Numbered from the stretch's first letter, positions 43,681 through 53,412 are shown. The stretch is 64,000 bases of DNA from Planctomycetota bacterium (GCA_029550925.1 JAKPGL010000094.1:1-64000); one strand, 5' to 3'. Numbers and translations are program-made. Notes: generated by a model not told the origin, from the sequence alone.

Positions 43681-45945
43681 TCACGCCGGTTTCGGTTCAG
43701 GATACTTAATTCGGGCATGATAGATGGCGATCAACGATTTTGCGAGGCTATCTTCAATCATTCGTAATTCGCGCAGCGTCAGGTCGCTTTCGTCGAACTG
43801 TCCTTCTTCCAAGCGGCGTTCGGTGATTTGCTGGACCAGATTTTGGATGCGTCCAGGCGTGGGATCGACGAGGCTTCGACTGGCGCCTTCGACGGCGTCG
43901 GCCAGCATGAGGACGCAGGCTTCTTTGGTCTGGGGTTTGGGACCGGGATACAAGTAGGAACTTTCATCCACGGTGTTGCCGTTTTTGCCGTTGGGATCGG
44001 ATTGGCTTTGTTCGGCGGCCCGGGCGTAGAAATATTCCACGCGGGTGGTGCCGTGATGTTGGCAGATAAAGTCGATGATCGGTTCCGGCAGATGATGTTG
44101 GCGGGCCAGATCGGCGCCGTCTTTCACATGAGCGATGATCACCAAACTGCTCACCGTGGGGGCAAGAGAAGCGTGATGGTCCTCGTTGGGGGGTTGGTTT
44201 TCGGTAAAATAGCCCGGATTGAGCATTTTGCCGATGTCGTGGAAATACGCCCCCACCCGCGCCAGCAGCCCCCGAGCGCCGATGGCGTCGGCGGCGGCCT
44301 CGGCAAGGGCGCCAACAGTGATCGAATGATTATATGTGCTCGGCGCCCGACGCACCAACTCCTGCAAGAGCGGATGGGCCGCATCGCTCAACTCCAGCAG
44401 ACTGATATCGGTCAATACCCCAAAGGCCTTTTCCACAAAGGGCAAAATGCCGCTCATCAGAAAGCCGGCCGCCACGGCCCACAACCAGGTTCGGCTGGCC
44501 TCCCAAAAAACGGCTTCCCGAAGAGGCTGACTTTGCAGGATATTGGCCAACAGGCTCAGCGCCGCCGCCGCGGCGCCGGAAGTCAGTCCTATGTAAATAA
44601 GTTTACTTCTCGTGCGGATCTTCCCGGTTTGTCCAATGGCCGCCGCCGACGCCCCCAACCAGACCAACATCCTAGTCAACGGATGCCCCAACCCGAATCC
44701 CATCGCCAGACTGACCACGCCGCACAAAAGCAGCGCCAATTCCGGACCATAAGCGATAGCGCAGACCTGAGCAAATACAAGCAGCGGCAACAACTCCGCC
44801 CGCCAAGGATCGACCGAGCTGGTCTGCATCAGCGACGCCGTAGCCGCCATCAGCACCGCCAAAACGCCCAATTGTCGGAAGTTTCCCAGCAATTTCCTTT
44901 TTCGAAAGAAAAGATACGCGCCGCATACCATCAGCGCCACAAAAAGCAGTAAGCTGACGGCGACGCCCCGAAGCAACGAGTCGGTCCATGATCGCTCCGC
45001 CAAAAAGGCCTCGTGCTCCAAACGAAGCAATCGGACCTGTTCGTCCGAGAGGGGGTGGCCGGCCTTGGCTAAAACAACGCCTTCCCGCCATACCACTTGG
45101 ATTAGACCGGTCCTCTCCAAAGCGTCTTTCTGCGCCTGCTGGGTGGCCGACTCATCCCATCGCAGGGTGCCGCCCAAACGTTGCAGTCGATCCCACACCC
45201 ACTCCGTCAGCCACCGAACTACCTCCGGCGAAACCGAAAGACGCTTCTCCACTTGCGCCCGAAGCGACTCCTGATCCGGAAGCCATACGTGAGCGATTTT
45301 CACCGGACGCGATTTTTCCGGACGTCCGACGGGATAAACGATGATTTCGTTTGGATGGCCTTCCCCTTCTTTTTGGAGCGGCTGGAGCGTCAGTCCGTGG
45401 GTCTCATAAGGGGTCAAAATTTCGTCCACGACCTTCGTCAACTCTTCCGCGCCGGGAGTCCCCAAGACGGCCAACCGAAACGCCTCGAAGTCGCTCTGAA
45501 GCTGGGCGAGATCAGGGGCGTTCGGTGAAGAAGTAGTAAAAATGTGTTCTCTCTCCAGATCGTTCCAGTCCCACCCCTCCTGAACAGCCCGAATCAAATC
45601 CCCCCACTGGCGCCGAATGGCCGACAACCCCTGCGGATCGTGCTGATATACCCATCGGACTTGCCGGAGTATCCGCTCCCGTTGTCGCTGGGTGGCCAAG
45701 GGGTCTTCAAAGCTCACCCTGGCGATGATCGTGCGAACCGGAACCTCCCCCCGACGAAACTCAAACGGCGGCGCCCAGCCCCGAATCAATACACACAATA
45801 CCGCCGCCAAACCCAAAGCAAATAAGCCCCGGCCCAGTATCTGCCGATGCCCCAGCACCTCCATCAGCCGACGCCAATGCGCGCGCGGCAATTCCAGTGC
45901 TGCTACTCGCTCGAGCCGCGTCCGTTTTGATCCGCTACTAGACAT
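43681..45945 (-). CDS. pgpH: PgpH-type 7TM HD-domain phosphohydrolase
   Basis: 754 aa. A large extracytoplasmic N-terminal domain (7TM-7TMR_HDED, about 45-330) is followed by about seven hydrophobic helices (about 335-520) and a cytoplasmic HD domain (about 545-740). That domain has STYNHSITVGALAEAAADAIGARGLLARVGAYFHDIGKMLNP, then HHGTTRVEYFYARA and ACVLMLADAVEGASRSL. In Listeria and Bacillus such proteins hydrolyse cyclic di-AMP; elsewhere the nucleotide is untested. The ATG at 45945 is preferred over an in-frame TTG at 45960. It lies 63 bases downstream of phoH, the usual order. Confidence 0.9.
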   Translation of the reverse strand: MSSSGSKRTRLERVAALELPRAHWRRLMEVLGHRQILGRGLFALGLAAVLCVLIRGWAPPFEFRRGEVPVRTIIARVSFEDPLATQRQRERILRQVRWVYQHDPQGLSAIRRQWGDLIRAVQEGWDWNDLEREHIFTTSSPNAPDLAQLQSDFEAFRLAVLGTPGAEELTKVVDEILTPYETHGLTLQPLQKEGEGHPNEIIVYPVGRPEKSRPVKIAHVWLPDQESLRAQVEKRLSVSPEVVRWLTEWVWDRLQRLGGTLRWDESATQQAQKDALERTGLIQVVWREGVVLAKAGHPLSDEQVRLLRLEHEAFLAERSWTDSLLRGVAVSLLLFVALMVCGAYLFFRKRKLLGNFRQLGVLAVLMAATASLMQTSSVDPWRAELLPLLVFAQVCAIAYGPELALLLCGVVSLAMGFGLGHPLTRMLVWLGASAAAIGQTGKIRTRSKLIYIGLTSGAAAAALSLLANILQSQPLREAVFWEASRTWLWAVAAGFLMSGILPFVEKAFGVLTDISLLELSDAAHPLLQELVRRAPSTYNHSITVGALAEAAADAIGARGLLARVGAYFHDIGKMLNPGYFTENQPPNEDHHASLAPTVSSLVIIAHVKDGADLARQHHLPEPIIDFICQHHGTTRVEYFYARAAEQSQSDPNGKNGNTVDESSYLYPGPKPQTKEACVLMLADAVEGASRSLVDPTPGRIQNLVQQITERRLEEGQFDESDLTLRELRMIEDSLAKSLIAIYHARIKYPEPKPA

Positions 45946-46008
45946 AAAGCACTGGGCCAAAAGCCCACCTGAAGCCCCCCTTCATCCAACCAGCCGCCAA
46001 ACCTCCGA

Positions 46009-46995
46009 TCAGAGTTCCGGTGCGGGTTTACCCGGTTCGGCGTATGCATCCACAATCTGCTGCACCAGAGGATGGCGCACGATGTCTTCGTTCCTCAGTT
46101 GCACCACCGCAATCCCCTCGATCTCCTTAAGCCGGACTATCGCATCCACCAACCCGCTTCGGCTGGGAGGGACTAAATCCACCTGAGTAATGTCCCCGCA
46201 AACAACAGCCTTCGACCCCTGACCCATCCGCGTCAAAAACATCTTCATCTGCCCGATCGTCGTATTTTGCGCCTCGTCCAGGATCAGAAAGGCCTGGTTC
46301 AGCGTTCGGCCTCGCATATAGGCCAAGGGCAGTACCTCGATCAGTTCCTGTTCCTTATACCGTTGGATCAGATCAAACTCCATCATCTCCCGCAAGGCGT
46401 CAAATAGCGGCCGAAGATACGGATGAATCTTCGCTTCCAGATCGCCCGGCAAATAACCCAAACTCTCCCCCGCCTCCACCGCCGGACGCACCAACACCAG
46501 TTTCCGAACCGCCCCTTCCTTCAAAGCGGCCACGGCCATCGCCACGGCCAGATACGTCTTTCCCGTGCCCGCCGGTCCAATGCAAAAAACAATGGAACGC
46601 TGCCGAATCGCCTCCAAGTACTGCGCCTGTCCGGCGGATCGGGGCCGAACCATCCGCCCCCCAAACACCTCCACCGGACTAGCCGAATAAGAAACCTCCT
46701 TCCGCTGATACCGATTCAGCACCCGATCCACATCCTCGGCCGAAATCGCCCCCTGCCGCTCCACCTGGGCCTGCAGCTCTTCCAACACCAACGTGGCCGA
46801 GGTTACCGCCTCCTGACTGCCCCGCACATGAATCCGCCCCTCCTGGGCGGATATGCTCACCCCCAACGCCCTCCGTATCTTCCGGAGATGTTGATCATAC
46901 ACGCCGAAAATCGCCAGCAGAGACTTCGAGTCGCCTATCGCAATGATCGATTCGCTCATTCCGCTCGACGCCGAGTCGTTGCTCGGCGTTTCCAC
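46009..46995 (-). CDS. phoH: PhoH-like ATPase
   Basis: 328 aa. P-loop NTPase of the YbeZ/PhoH family, coupled to ybeY in many genomes. IVFCIGPAGTGKTYLAVAMAVAALKEG is Walker A (about 132-158), and LILDEAQNTTIGQMKMFLTRMGQGSK is Walker B and switch (about 235-260). The N-terminal part (about 20-75) has an RNA-binding KH-like element (GRIHVRGSQEAVTSATLVLEEL). The start is uncertain: GTG at 46995 and ATG at 46959 are both in frame, without a clear site. It leads the phoH-pgpH-ybeY-corC-recO-bamD-lptE cluster. Confidence 0.9.
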   Translation of the reverse strand: METPSNDSASSGMSESIIAIGDSKSLLAIFGVYDQHLRKIRRALGVSISAQEGRIHVRGSQEAVTSATLVLEELQAQVERQGAISAEDVDRVLNRYQRKEVSYSASPVEVFGGRMVRPRSAGQAQYLEAIRQRSIVFCIGPAGTGKTYLAVAMAVAALKEGAVRKLVLVRPAVEAGESLGYLPGDLEAKIHPYLRPLFDALREMMEFDLIQRYKEQELIEVLPLAYMRGRTLNQAFLILDEAQNTTIGQMKMFLTRMGQGSKAVVCGDITQVDLVPPSRSGLVDAIVRLKEIEGIAVVQLRNEDIVRHPLVQQIVDAYAEPGKPAPEL

Positions 46996-47425
46996 AACCG
47001 TTCTGGCCGAAAGATCGCTCCCATTCCTGGCGGCGTTCCTCCGCTCAAAACGGGTCCACCCAAATCAGGATTCATTCTCCGGAGTCTTCCCTGCCTTTCC
47101 CTACACCCAATAAAAAACTTTCCTTTTTCAGACTCCTCCGCGGTGTTTCCTGTTTCTCCTTAAATACTATACCTACATTCTCACAAACACCACGTTCCAA
47201 TCCATCCAATCCATCAATTATACGGGGAAAACCCTTTCCATAGATTACCCTTCTGGTATAGCCGCCCCCCCAACACAGGGGGAAAGCACAGAATCCTTTC
47301 TTCTCTTCCAATAAAGCCTACTCGGCCAGGGTTTTCAATAGACCCCGAAGTCAGTTTTCGGGGGTGGAGGGGGCGAGGGGGGGTAGCACCCCCTTAAAAG
47401 GCGAAAATTCCCCCGTCGTTAGCTC
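46996..47425. other. Intergenic region before phoH, with G-rich tract
   Basis: 430 bases between two minus-strand genes, with no gene. It is pyrimidine-rich near 47085-47150 and holds a strongly G-rich run on the plus strand at 47358-47386 (five G runs of two to six, followed by a CCCCC) that could form a quadruplex or a hairpin. Confidence 0.5.
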
Positions 47426-48451
47426 TCACCGGCTTTCCTCCACCAAGGCCAAGCATTTTCGCATGGCCTCGGCCGCCAAGGCCAATGCCTTCTCCGGTGG
47501 CATCTCCCGCAAAGGTCGATAGAACGGTTCGATCAAAGCGGGGCCGTCGAACCCAATCTTCACCAACGCTCCTAAAAACCCCTTCAAGTCAATCACCCCG
47601 GTTGCCAAGGGCAATTGCCGAACCGAATCGACCTGCTCGGCCGCCGGCACGCCAGCCGGTGCATCGTTCAAATGCACCAGGACCACTTCCCCGCCCCGAA
47701 GCCGAAGGATATCTTCGACCGTTTCCCCGGCCGTGTACCAGTGCCAACTGTCCAGCAGAAGCCCCACGGCCGGGTGGTTGATTTCCGCCACCAACTCCTT
47801 CATTTCCCGCATCGTGTGGATGAAAGGAAACCGGGCGGCAGTCCAGGAGGTTTTCGGCCCCACATATTCCAAGCCCAATCGGAAGCCGTGCTCGCCCAGG
47901 ACCTCGGCCACTGCCCGAAGCCGACGCACATGAAGCCGAAAGTTCTCCAGGTAGGTTCGGTCCGGATGGCAGGGGCGCAGATAGGTGCCCATCCGTTGGA
48001 CGCCGGCCTGCTGCAGGGCCCGGGCATATTCCGGCAGTGCCTTCAGACCGGTTGCGAATTGCTCCTCGGATTCCCGGAACTGCACGGGCAGATTGGCCGC
48101 CGACCAGACAAGCCCCGCCTGCTGGAGCTGTTGGCGCAGGTCGGCCAACTGGGCCTCGGACAACCGGCGGAGATAGTCCGGCAGGGGTTCGACCGCCTCG
48201 AAACCGAACCGTTTGGCATACTGAATGGCCTGCTGTTGATCCGCCGGGATGCCCAGGGCCGAGCAGTGCAAAGCAGACCGGAACCGCCGTTTGGGCCGAT
48301 CAGAACCGGCGGTGTCTCCTCCCGGCTGAAACGAAAAGAGAGCAATCGGCTTGGCAGAATCCGCGGCAGGAAGGGGGAAACCTTCCCCAAGGCCCACTAC
48401 CAATCCAATTCCGATCCCTTTTAACCAACTCCGCCGATGCAAACAGAACAT
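47426..48451 (-). CDS. Exported xylose-isomerase-like TIM barrel protein
   Basis: 341 aa. Leader RRSWLKGIGIGLVVGLGEGFPLPAAD suggests export. The barrel shows the isomerase/epimerase pattern: AIQYAKRFGFEAVEPLPDYL, GLVWSAANLPVQFRESE, EHGFRLGLEYVGPKTSW, GLLLDSWHWYTAGET with the metal-binding Asp/His, VVLVHLNDAPAGVP with His and Asp, and ALIEPFYRPLREM with the final Glu. The family covers hexulose and inositol-type sugar isomerases. No clear ribosome binding site before the ATG; the RRSW start matches other exported members. It lies 271 bases from the DUF4091 gene, with a MITE between them. Confidence 0.8.
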   Translation of the reverse strand: MFCLHRRSWLKGIGIGLVVGLGEGFPLPAADSAKPIALFSFQPGGDTAGSDRPKRRFRSALHCSALGIPADQQQAIQYAKRFGFEAVEPLPDYLRRLSEAQLADLRQQLQQAGLVWSAANLPVQFRESEEQFATGLKALPEYARALQQAGVQRMGTYLRPCHPDRTYLENFRLHVRRLRAVAEVLGEHGFRLGLEYVGPKTSWTAARFPFIHTMREMKELVAEINHPAVGLLLDSWHWYTAGETVEDILRLRGGEVVLVHLNDAPAGVPAAEQVDSVRQLPLATGVIDLKGFLGALVKIGFDGPALIEPFYRPLREMPPEKALALAAEAMRKCLALVEESR

Positions 48452-48516
48452 GAAATTTATCTTTCCGTCTCAGGAGATTTGGAGCCGGAGGGGGGGGAAG
48501 ATGGGCCTTGGGAATC

Positions 48517-48712
48517 GTAACATTTCAGCCGAATGCAAAGGAGGCTTATTTTAGGGCGAATTTTCCCCGGCACTGTCATTCCCGCGAAAGCTCTCACTCC
48601 AGGATCCTATGAGGCGACTACGTTGTTATTCCTCCCAAGTGGAGGCTTCAAGAAGCCTGGATTGGGAGCTTGCGCGGGAATGACACGGTACTGCATTCAG
48701 CTGAAATGTTCC
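48517..48712. mobile_element. Miniature inverted-repeat element with 8-bp target duplication
   Basis: 196 bases. The ends are GTAACATTTCAGC... (48517) and the reverse complement of GGAACATTTCAGC... (48712), matching over about 21 bases with two differences. Identical 8-base direct repeats TGGGAATC flank it (48509-48516 and 48713-48720), as left by transposition. Inside lies a nested repeat GTCATTCCCGCG...CGCGGGAATGAC at 48575-48684. No transposase gene is present, so it is non-autonomous. Termini beginning GTAA and an 8-bp duplication are features of IS66-type elements; that link is inference. It sits just two bases past the end of the DUF4091 gene. Confidence 0.8.
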
Positions 48713-48722
48713 TGGGAATCGA

Positions 48723-50744
48723 TCACGGCCGGAGGGTAAATTGTTTGACGATAGTTTTGGTTTTGCCTTGGTGGTTGGCTTCGATGCGCACTTGTCCGGC
48801 GGGACGAAGGGGGGTAGGCCGGGCAATGAACCGGCCGTCCGGGCCGACTTCTACCCGGTGGCCATTGACCTTGACTTCCGCTCCCGGCTCCGTCAGGCCC
48901 AGCACTTCTAGGGCAATCGGTTCGCCATAGAGGGTGCTGCCAGCAGGCGGCTCGATCTGCACCAAAAGAAGCGGCGGCGATTCTAGGGCCAGGATTTCGT
49001 CGGCCACCTGGGCACGGACCGCCATGATACGAGCCGGGTCCCGCTCCCACTGGGTAATGGCCGGGACCACCTGCCGGGCCAGTTCCATAGCCGTCCGCTC
49101 CGGGTGCAGCCACTCGGCCTTTTGGCCTAGTTGCTGGCGGAGCTTGGCTGTTTTGTCGGCCAAAAGTTGGAGGTATTCAAAGTCTTCCAGGCTTTCCCGT
49201 TGGATTTCCCACCGGAGGCTATTCAGAGGGCCTTCCGGACCGGGATACACCACATGGGTATCGCCCGGCGGAAGCTGATCGTTTGGCGGCCCGAACGGAT
49301 TCGCCCCCCAAAAGTTCCAGCCCCAATGCAGATACCCTGCCAGCCGCTCGGTAAAGTTGATCCAATGGAGCACCCGCACCGAGCTTAACGGATAATCCAG
49401 AAATCGGTTCGGATAATGGCTGCCGTGCGGATTGCAGCAGATGTAGTACCAAAGTTCCGCATGGGGACGATGGGTTTCATAGGCGGTGCGCCACCGCTCG
49501 AAATGGCTAACCTGCGGCACCCAGATTTCCAGAAAGCCGGAGCAGTCGATCGTTTCGATGGCTTCGATCCGGCGAAGGCGGGGGGCCGACTGATGCACAA
49601 AAGCCGACGCCTCCCGCCAACTGGCCAAATTGGTCAGGATCGGCTCGTCGCCCACATGGATCATGCTCTTTTCCAGCCAGCCCCGCTCGGCCAGGTGCTT
49701 TTCCAGGGCGGCCAATAAAGGCCGAAGGCCCTCTTGAGGTTCCAGCGTGATGTGTTTGCCGGTTTTGCGGTCCAGGGCGCTCGGCCGGCTGAGAACTACC
49801 GGACTGCCCCAGCCTTTTTGGCCGTGGCCGACATGGGTGATTTCCAGTCGGCCCGCTACGCCGGCCTTCTCGAATACTTCCACAAATCGGTCGAAGCGGG
49901 AAAAATCGAAGCTCAACTGCCCATTCTCTTCCCGCACCAGGTCGATCAGCGTCCACGGCGCCAGCACCACGTTTTGCCGATGCTCGGCCATGTTTTGGGC
50001 ATACTTGGCCAAGACCTTCCAAAACCCATCGGACCAAACTTCGACCTGATGGGCCTTGGCGATGTTTGGCAGATTGAACCAATTGGTTACCCATACATGC
50101 CGATCGTCTGGCAGCACAAACGGATCGACTCGAAGTTGGATCGGCGTCTCGACCCGAAGCTGTCCGGCTACCACCGTAACCTGGCCATGATAAAGGCCCG
50201 GTTTGGCCTCCTTGGGCACATAGAGGGTAATCCAGACCGGCTGGGTCTGATCGGCAGGGATATCCTTGGTTCGGTCGGCCAGCAGGGGATCCGGCGCCTC
50301 GAACGGGGCTTTCTGGATCTGAAGACCTTCGGCATGGGGGGTATTTTTCGGGATGGGGATATAGCCCACAAAGTCCCACCGCAGATGTTCGGCGCCGATG
50401 CTGCTTTGGCCGTCTTCGTGCCGAAGCGGCCCCAGTTCTACATGGACCCCTTGTAGGGGTTTCGAGGAGCGGATGGCGATCTGAGCCGGTTCGTATTCAT
50501 TGCGGGCGGCCCGAAGCTGAATCGCACCTGTTGCTTGGCTCGGTTGGCTCTGCTGGCCCGGTTGGGTCGGTTTGGTGGCCTCCTCTGCTTTTGCCGGGGC
50601 AGACGGCGGAAGGCTGTCCCGAAACACTTTCGTATGCGGATCCACCACCCAGACGGTCATCTCCTGGGACCACGCTGGGCGTAGCCAAAGGGAAAAGATC
50701 ATTCCGGTCATCCCCAACGCCAACATCCACAAAACTCTTTTCAT
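48723..50744 (-). CDS. Exported DUF4091-type glycoside-hydrolase-like protein
   Basis: 673 aa. Signal peptide MKRVLWMLALGMTGMIFSLWLRPAWS, then VWVVDPHTKVFRDSLPP and a Gln/Thr-rich linker (about 50-75). A beta-sandwich follows (about 75-225: ARNEYEPAQIAIRSSKPLQGVHVEL, KPGLYHGQVTVVAGQ). The TIM-barrel-like DUF4091 region lies at about 230-510 (FVLPDDRHVWVTNWFNLPNIA, ERGWLEKSMIHVGDEPI, AELWYYICCNPHGSHYPNRFLDYPL, GYLHWGWNFWG). The C-terminal 70 residues, LEVLGLTEPGAEVKVNGHRVEVGPDGRF, form a Big-like or dextranase-type sandwich domain. AGGAG fixes the start. Substrate unknown; the E-in-GDEP region may be catalytic. Confidence 0.8.
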   Translation of the reverse strand: MKRVLWMLALGMTGMIFSLWLRPAWSQEMTVWVVDPHTKVFRDSLPPSAPAKAEEATKPTQPGQQSQPSQATGAIQLRAARNEYEPAQIAIRSSKPLQGVHVELGPLRHEDGQSSIGAEHLRWDFVGYIPIPKNTPHAEGLQIQKAPFEAPDPLLADRTKDIPADQTQPVWITLYVPKEAKPGLYHGQVTVVAGQLRVETPIQLRVDPFVLPDDRHVWVTNWFNLPNIAKAHQVEVWSDGFWKVLAKYAQNMAEHRQNVVLAPWTLIDLVREENGQLSFDFSRFDRFVEVFEKAGVAGRLEITHVGHGQKGWGSPVVLSRPSALDRKTGKHITLEPQEGLRPLLAALEKHLAERGWLEKSMIHVGDEPILTNLASWREASAFVHQSAPRLRRIEAIETIDCSGFLEIWVPQVSHFERWRTAYETHRPHAELWYYICCNPHGSHYPNRFLDYPLSSVRVLHWINFTERLAGYLHWGWNFWGANPFGPPNDQLPPGDTHVVYPGPEGPLNSLRWEIQRESLEDFEYLQLLADKTAKLRQQLGQKAEWLHPERTAMELARQVVPAITQWERDPARIMAVRAQVADEILALESPPLLLVQIEPPAGSTLYGEPIALEVLGLTEPGAEVKVNGHRVEVGPDGRFIARPTPLRPAGQVRIEANHQGKTKTIVKQFTLRP

Positions 50745-50943
50745 CGGACCACTCCTGGAAGGCAAGTAAAGAGGGAGAGGAACTCGGCGCCTGCTGGAAA
50801 ACCACTTCGGCCCGAAAAACAGAAATGAATCCCGCCGGCTGCCGTCGCTCCACGGGAACATGGGAGGGATTTATGGCTTAGTTTACCGCAGCCTAATCTG
50901 GAAAGCCACCCGCCGAATAGGCCGAAAAACCTTTCGGAGCACT

Positions 50944-53412
50944 TTACCGGTGCCAGTCGGGGGCCAGAAAACTGACGGCCTCTTCGAAGGTGGGCCGACG
51001 CCGGAAGTCGGCGGCCGGGTTGTAGGCCGGCTGATTGGGGTCCGGGTTGACCCAATGGGGGTGTTGCCGACCGAAGTAGCTGCCGTAGAACTGATAATTG
51101 GTATCCACCCAGCGGGCCAGGCGCATCAGCTCCATCGGTGTAAGCAGTTTCGTATGATCGGTCTGGGCGTTTTTGGGATGTTTCGGGTCCGTAAGCACGG
51201 TCATGAGCACGCTTTGCGCACAACCGAGGCGCCGGGGCGGCAGATAGGCGCCGTTGTAGTTGCCCTGATCGCCTTTGAGGAAGGAGATGAACTCGGAAAT
51301 CAGGGGGCCGGCCAACTCTTTGGTAGCCAATTGCTCGTAGGAAACGTTATACATTTCTGTGATCTCGCCGGTCAGACGCAGGCCGCCGGCGGGTTTTTCC
51401 GCCCCGTGGCAGGAGACGCATTTGGCGTTCCAAAGCGGCTGGATATCGGTTGGATAGTGGATGACTTGCCCCGCTTTGCCGTCGCCGCCGTTTTCGACCA
51501 GGTCGCACGGCTGAGGCATAAGCGGGCTGGGCGGCCGACGCAGCGCCAGCGGCGGATTCGGCCCTACAGGCGGCGGGCTGTAATTCCGCTGGCCATGACA
51601 GCCGGTGCAGGAGCGAACTTCGCCCGGAGCATAGTTTACGTAGGTACGTTCCCGCTGGATTTCCCGGAAGTTTTCGTCCAGGGCCTGCAAAAAGATCGCT
51701 CGGTCGGCGGGAACTACAAAATGGGCCGATCCGTCTGCTTCGACGGGCACAACGCCCCACTGGACCCTCGGCCAAAGGGCCGCCCGCCAGGAAGAACTGC
51801 TAATATGCGGATTCCACCGCCGGCCTGTGGACCAGTACCGAGGTAGAACCTCGTTGACTCGGAGCCATTTCACCTCGCCCGGTTTTACCCCGTCCATGCC
51901 CTGGGTGATGTCGGTCAGAATGCAGACGGCCTGATTTTGGGCCGCATATTCCGGATGGCGAACCGTCTGGATGACCGGCGGCAGTTTGCGGGGGCGAATC
52001 GGCGTCGGGTGCCAACAAGACAAGTCCGGGTCCTTGTGTACCAGCCGATGTCGGCCTTCCACATCCAGCAGATAGATCGCATAGGCGTTCGGCGTATGTT
52101 GGGCATGATGCCCCGGATCGTATTTATAAGAAACCAGAAAGAGCCGATCGGTGATCGGATAGGGATGCGTGTAAAGATGGCCGCTTCGGCCTTCTTTATC
52201 ATGCACATATTGGCCGTCCTGGGTGCGGAAGAGCCAACCGGGTTCGGTACGCCGGTTAATACACACATGGGGCGTGATATTTACCACCGGCCAGCGGAAA
52301 TCGCCGGGAATAAAATCCGGCTCATTCGGCAAGGGCCCCGGCGTGCGCAAGCCCTTACTGGCATCGACCAGCAAAATAGCCCCCAAACAGGCCCCTTGAG
52401 GAAAATGCGTGGTGCCGACGCAAACAAACCGATCGGTGCTGCCCGGCAGCGGCTTCGGATACATGTAAACCGTGGTCGTATCGTCGGCCAGGCCGTAGAG
52501 TTCCTGCGGATGGGTGCCGTCGGGATTCATGGTCCAAACGGTTTTGGCCACTCGAGCACCCTTATCAACATATTCCCACCGGTGGTACATGACCCGGCCA
52601 TCGTCCAATGGGACCGGGCAAAATTCGCTCACAGGGCTATGCGTGAGCTGTTCCACCTGGGTCCCGTCGGGGTTACAGCGGAAAAGGTTTGTGGCCGCCA
52701 GGTGGGCCGATCCGCCGCAAAGGATCGTATGCTCGCATCGGCTAGAAGAGAAAATGATTTTGCCGTCAGGCAAATAACTGGGATGGAGGTCGTCGGTATG
52801 GAAGGGACGGCCCCAGCGGGCCACCTTTTCGGCTTCGTCGGGCGGCGCCGGCAGGACCTGCCGAAGCCCCGAACCATCCAAACCGACCTCCCAAATCCGA
52901 AACCCCGCCCCGGGATGCTCCCGAAAATCAAACAGCACCCGCTTGGCGTCGAACGATAGACTCAGATAGCCAATAAATCCTTTGCCCCCGGGCAACTGCG
53001 CCGCCGTAACCACCGGTCGTTCGGTGCGAGTCCGCAAATTGTAAATGTAAATCCCATTGCGGGGATCAAACCGGTCCGGCGCCGTGCCGTTGTTGATGTC
53101 CGTGTAATAGTGGTCTGAGGAATAGGGACGCCGCTTCACAAAAACAATTTCTTCAAAACCAAGATGCTCTGGATCGACAGGAAGTTCTGCCGACTCCTGA
53201 GGACGCCACGGCGCAGGTCTGGGGGGCGGCGAAACACCCTGGGCTTTCTCTTCCGCGGCAAGAACTATCCCCAGCATAGCCGCCATCCCCATCCCAACCG
53301 CCAACCCCACCCCCCACAACCACGGAGCGAACTGGCCGGAACGGCGGGGCGGCAGCGAAGCCCAAAAAACACCCAAAACCCACGGCAGGAAAGGAGTTTT
53401 CCCAACGTCCAT
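50944..53412 (-). CDS. Di-haem HzsA-like protein
   Basis: 822 aa. The N-terminus has a hydrophobic leader (about 30-52). About 65-560 is a large beta-propeller-like region (GYLSLSFDAKRVLFDFRE, DLHPSYLPDGKIIFSSSRCEHTILCGG, VMYHRWEYVDKG, TVWTMNPDGTHPQELYG) as in the alpha subunit of hydrazine synthase and its widespread relatives. The C-terminal region has two c-type haem sites, CTGCHG (about 604-609) and CVSCHG (about 665-670). It lacks the HzsB/C partners here, so hydrazine synthesis is not implied; it may handle an electron-transfer or redox enzyme role in the periplasm. Start with GAAGGAG nine bases upstream. Confidence 0.85.
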   Translation of the reverse strand: MDVGKTPFLPWVLGVFWASLPPRRSGQFAPWLWGVGLAVGMGMAAMLGIVLAAEEKAQGVSPPPRPAPWRPQESAELPVDPEHLGFEEIVFVKRRPYSSDHYYTDINNGTAPDRFDPRNGIYIYNLRTRTERPVVTAAQLPGGKGFIGYLSLSFDAKRVLFDFREHPGAGFRIWEVGLDGSGLRQVLPAPPDEAEKVARWGRPFHTDDLHPSYLPDGKIIFSSSRCEHTILCGGSAHLAATNLFRCNPDGTQVEQLTHSPVSEFCPVPLDDGRVMYHRWEYVDKGARVAKTVWTMNPDGTHPQELYGLADDTTTVYMYPKPLPGSTDRFVCVGTTHFPQGACLGAILLVDASKGLRTPGPLPNEPDFIPGDFRWPVVNITPHVCINRRTEPGWLFRTQDGQYVHDKEGRSGHLYTHPYPITDRLFLVSYKYDPGHHAQHTPNAYAIYLLDVEGRHRLVHKDPDLSCWHPTPIRPRKLPPVIQTVRHPEYAAQNQAVCILTDITQGMDGVKPGEVKWLRVNEVLPRYWSTGRRWNPHISSSSWRAALWPRVQWGVVPVEADGSAHFVVPADRAIFLQALDENFREIQRERTYVNYAPGEVRSCTGCHGQRNYSPPPVGPNPPLALRRPPSPLMPQPCDLVENGGDGKAGQVIHYPTDIQPLWNAKCVSCHGAEKPAGGLRLTGEITEMYNVSYEQLATKELAGPLISEFISFLKGDQGNYNGAYLPPRRLGCAQSVLMTVLTDPKHPKNAQTDHTKLLTPMELMRLARWVDTNYQFYGSYFGRQHPHWVNPDPNQPAYNPAADFRRRPTFEEAVSFLAPDWHR

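Noticed and set aside
50944-53412. Anammox-type hydrazine synthase
   Set aside because: Only an HzsA-like protein is seen; the beta/gamma partners and other anammox genes are absent and such relatives are widespread.
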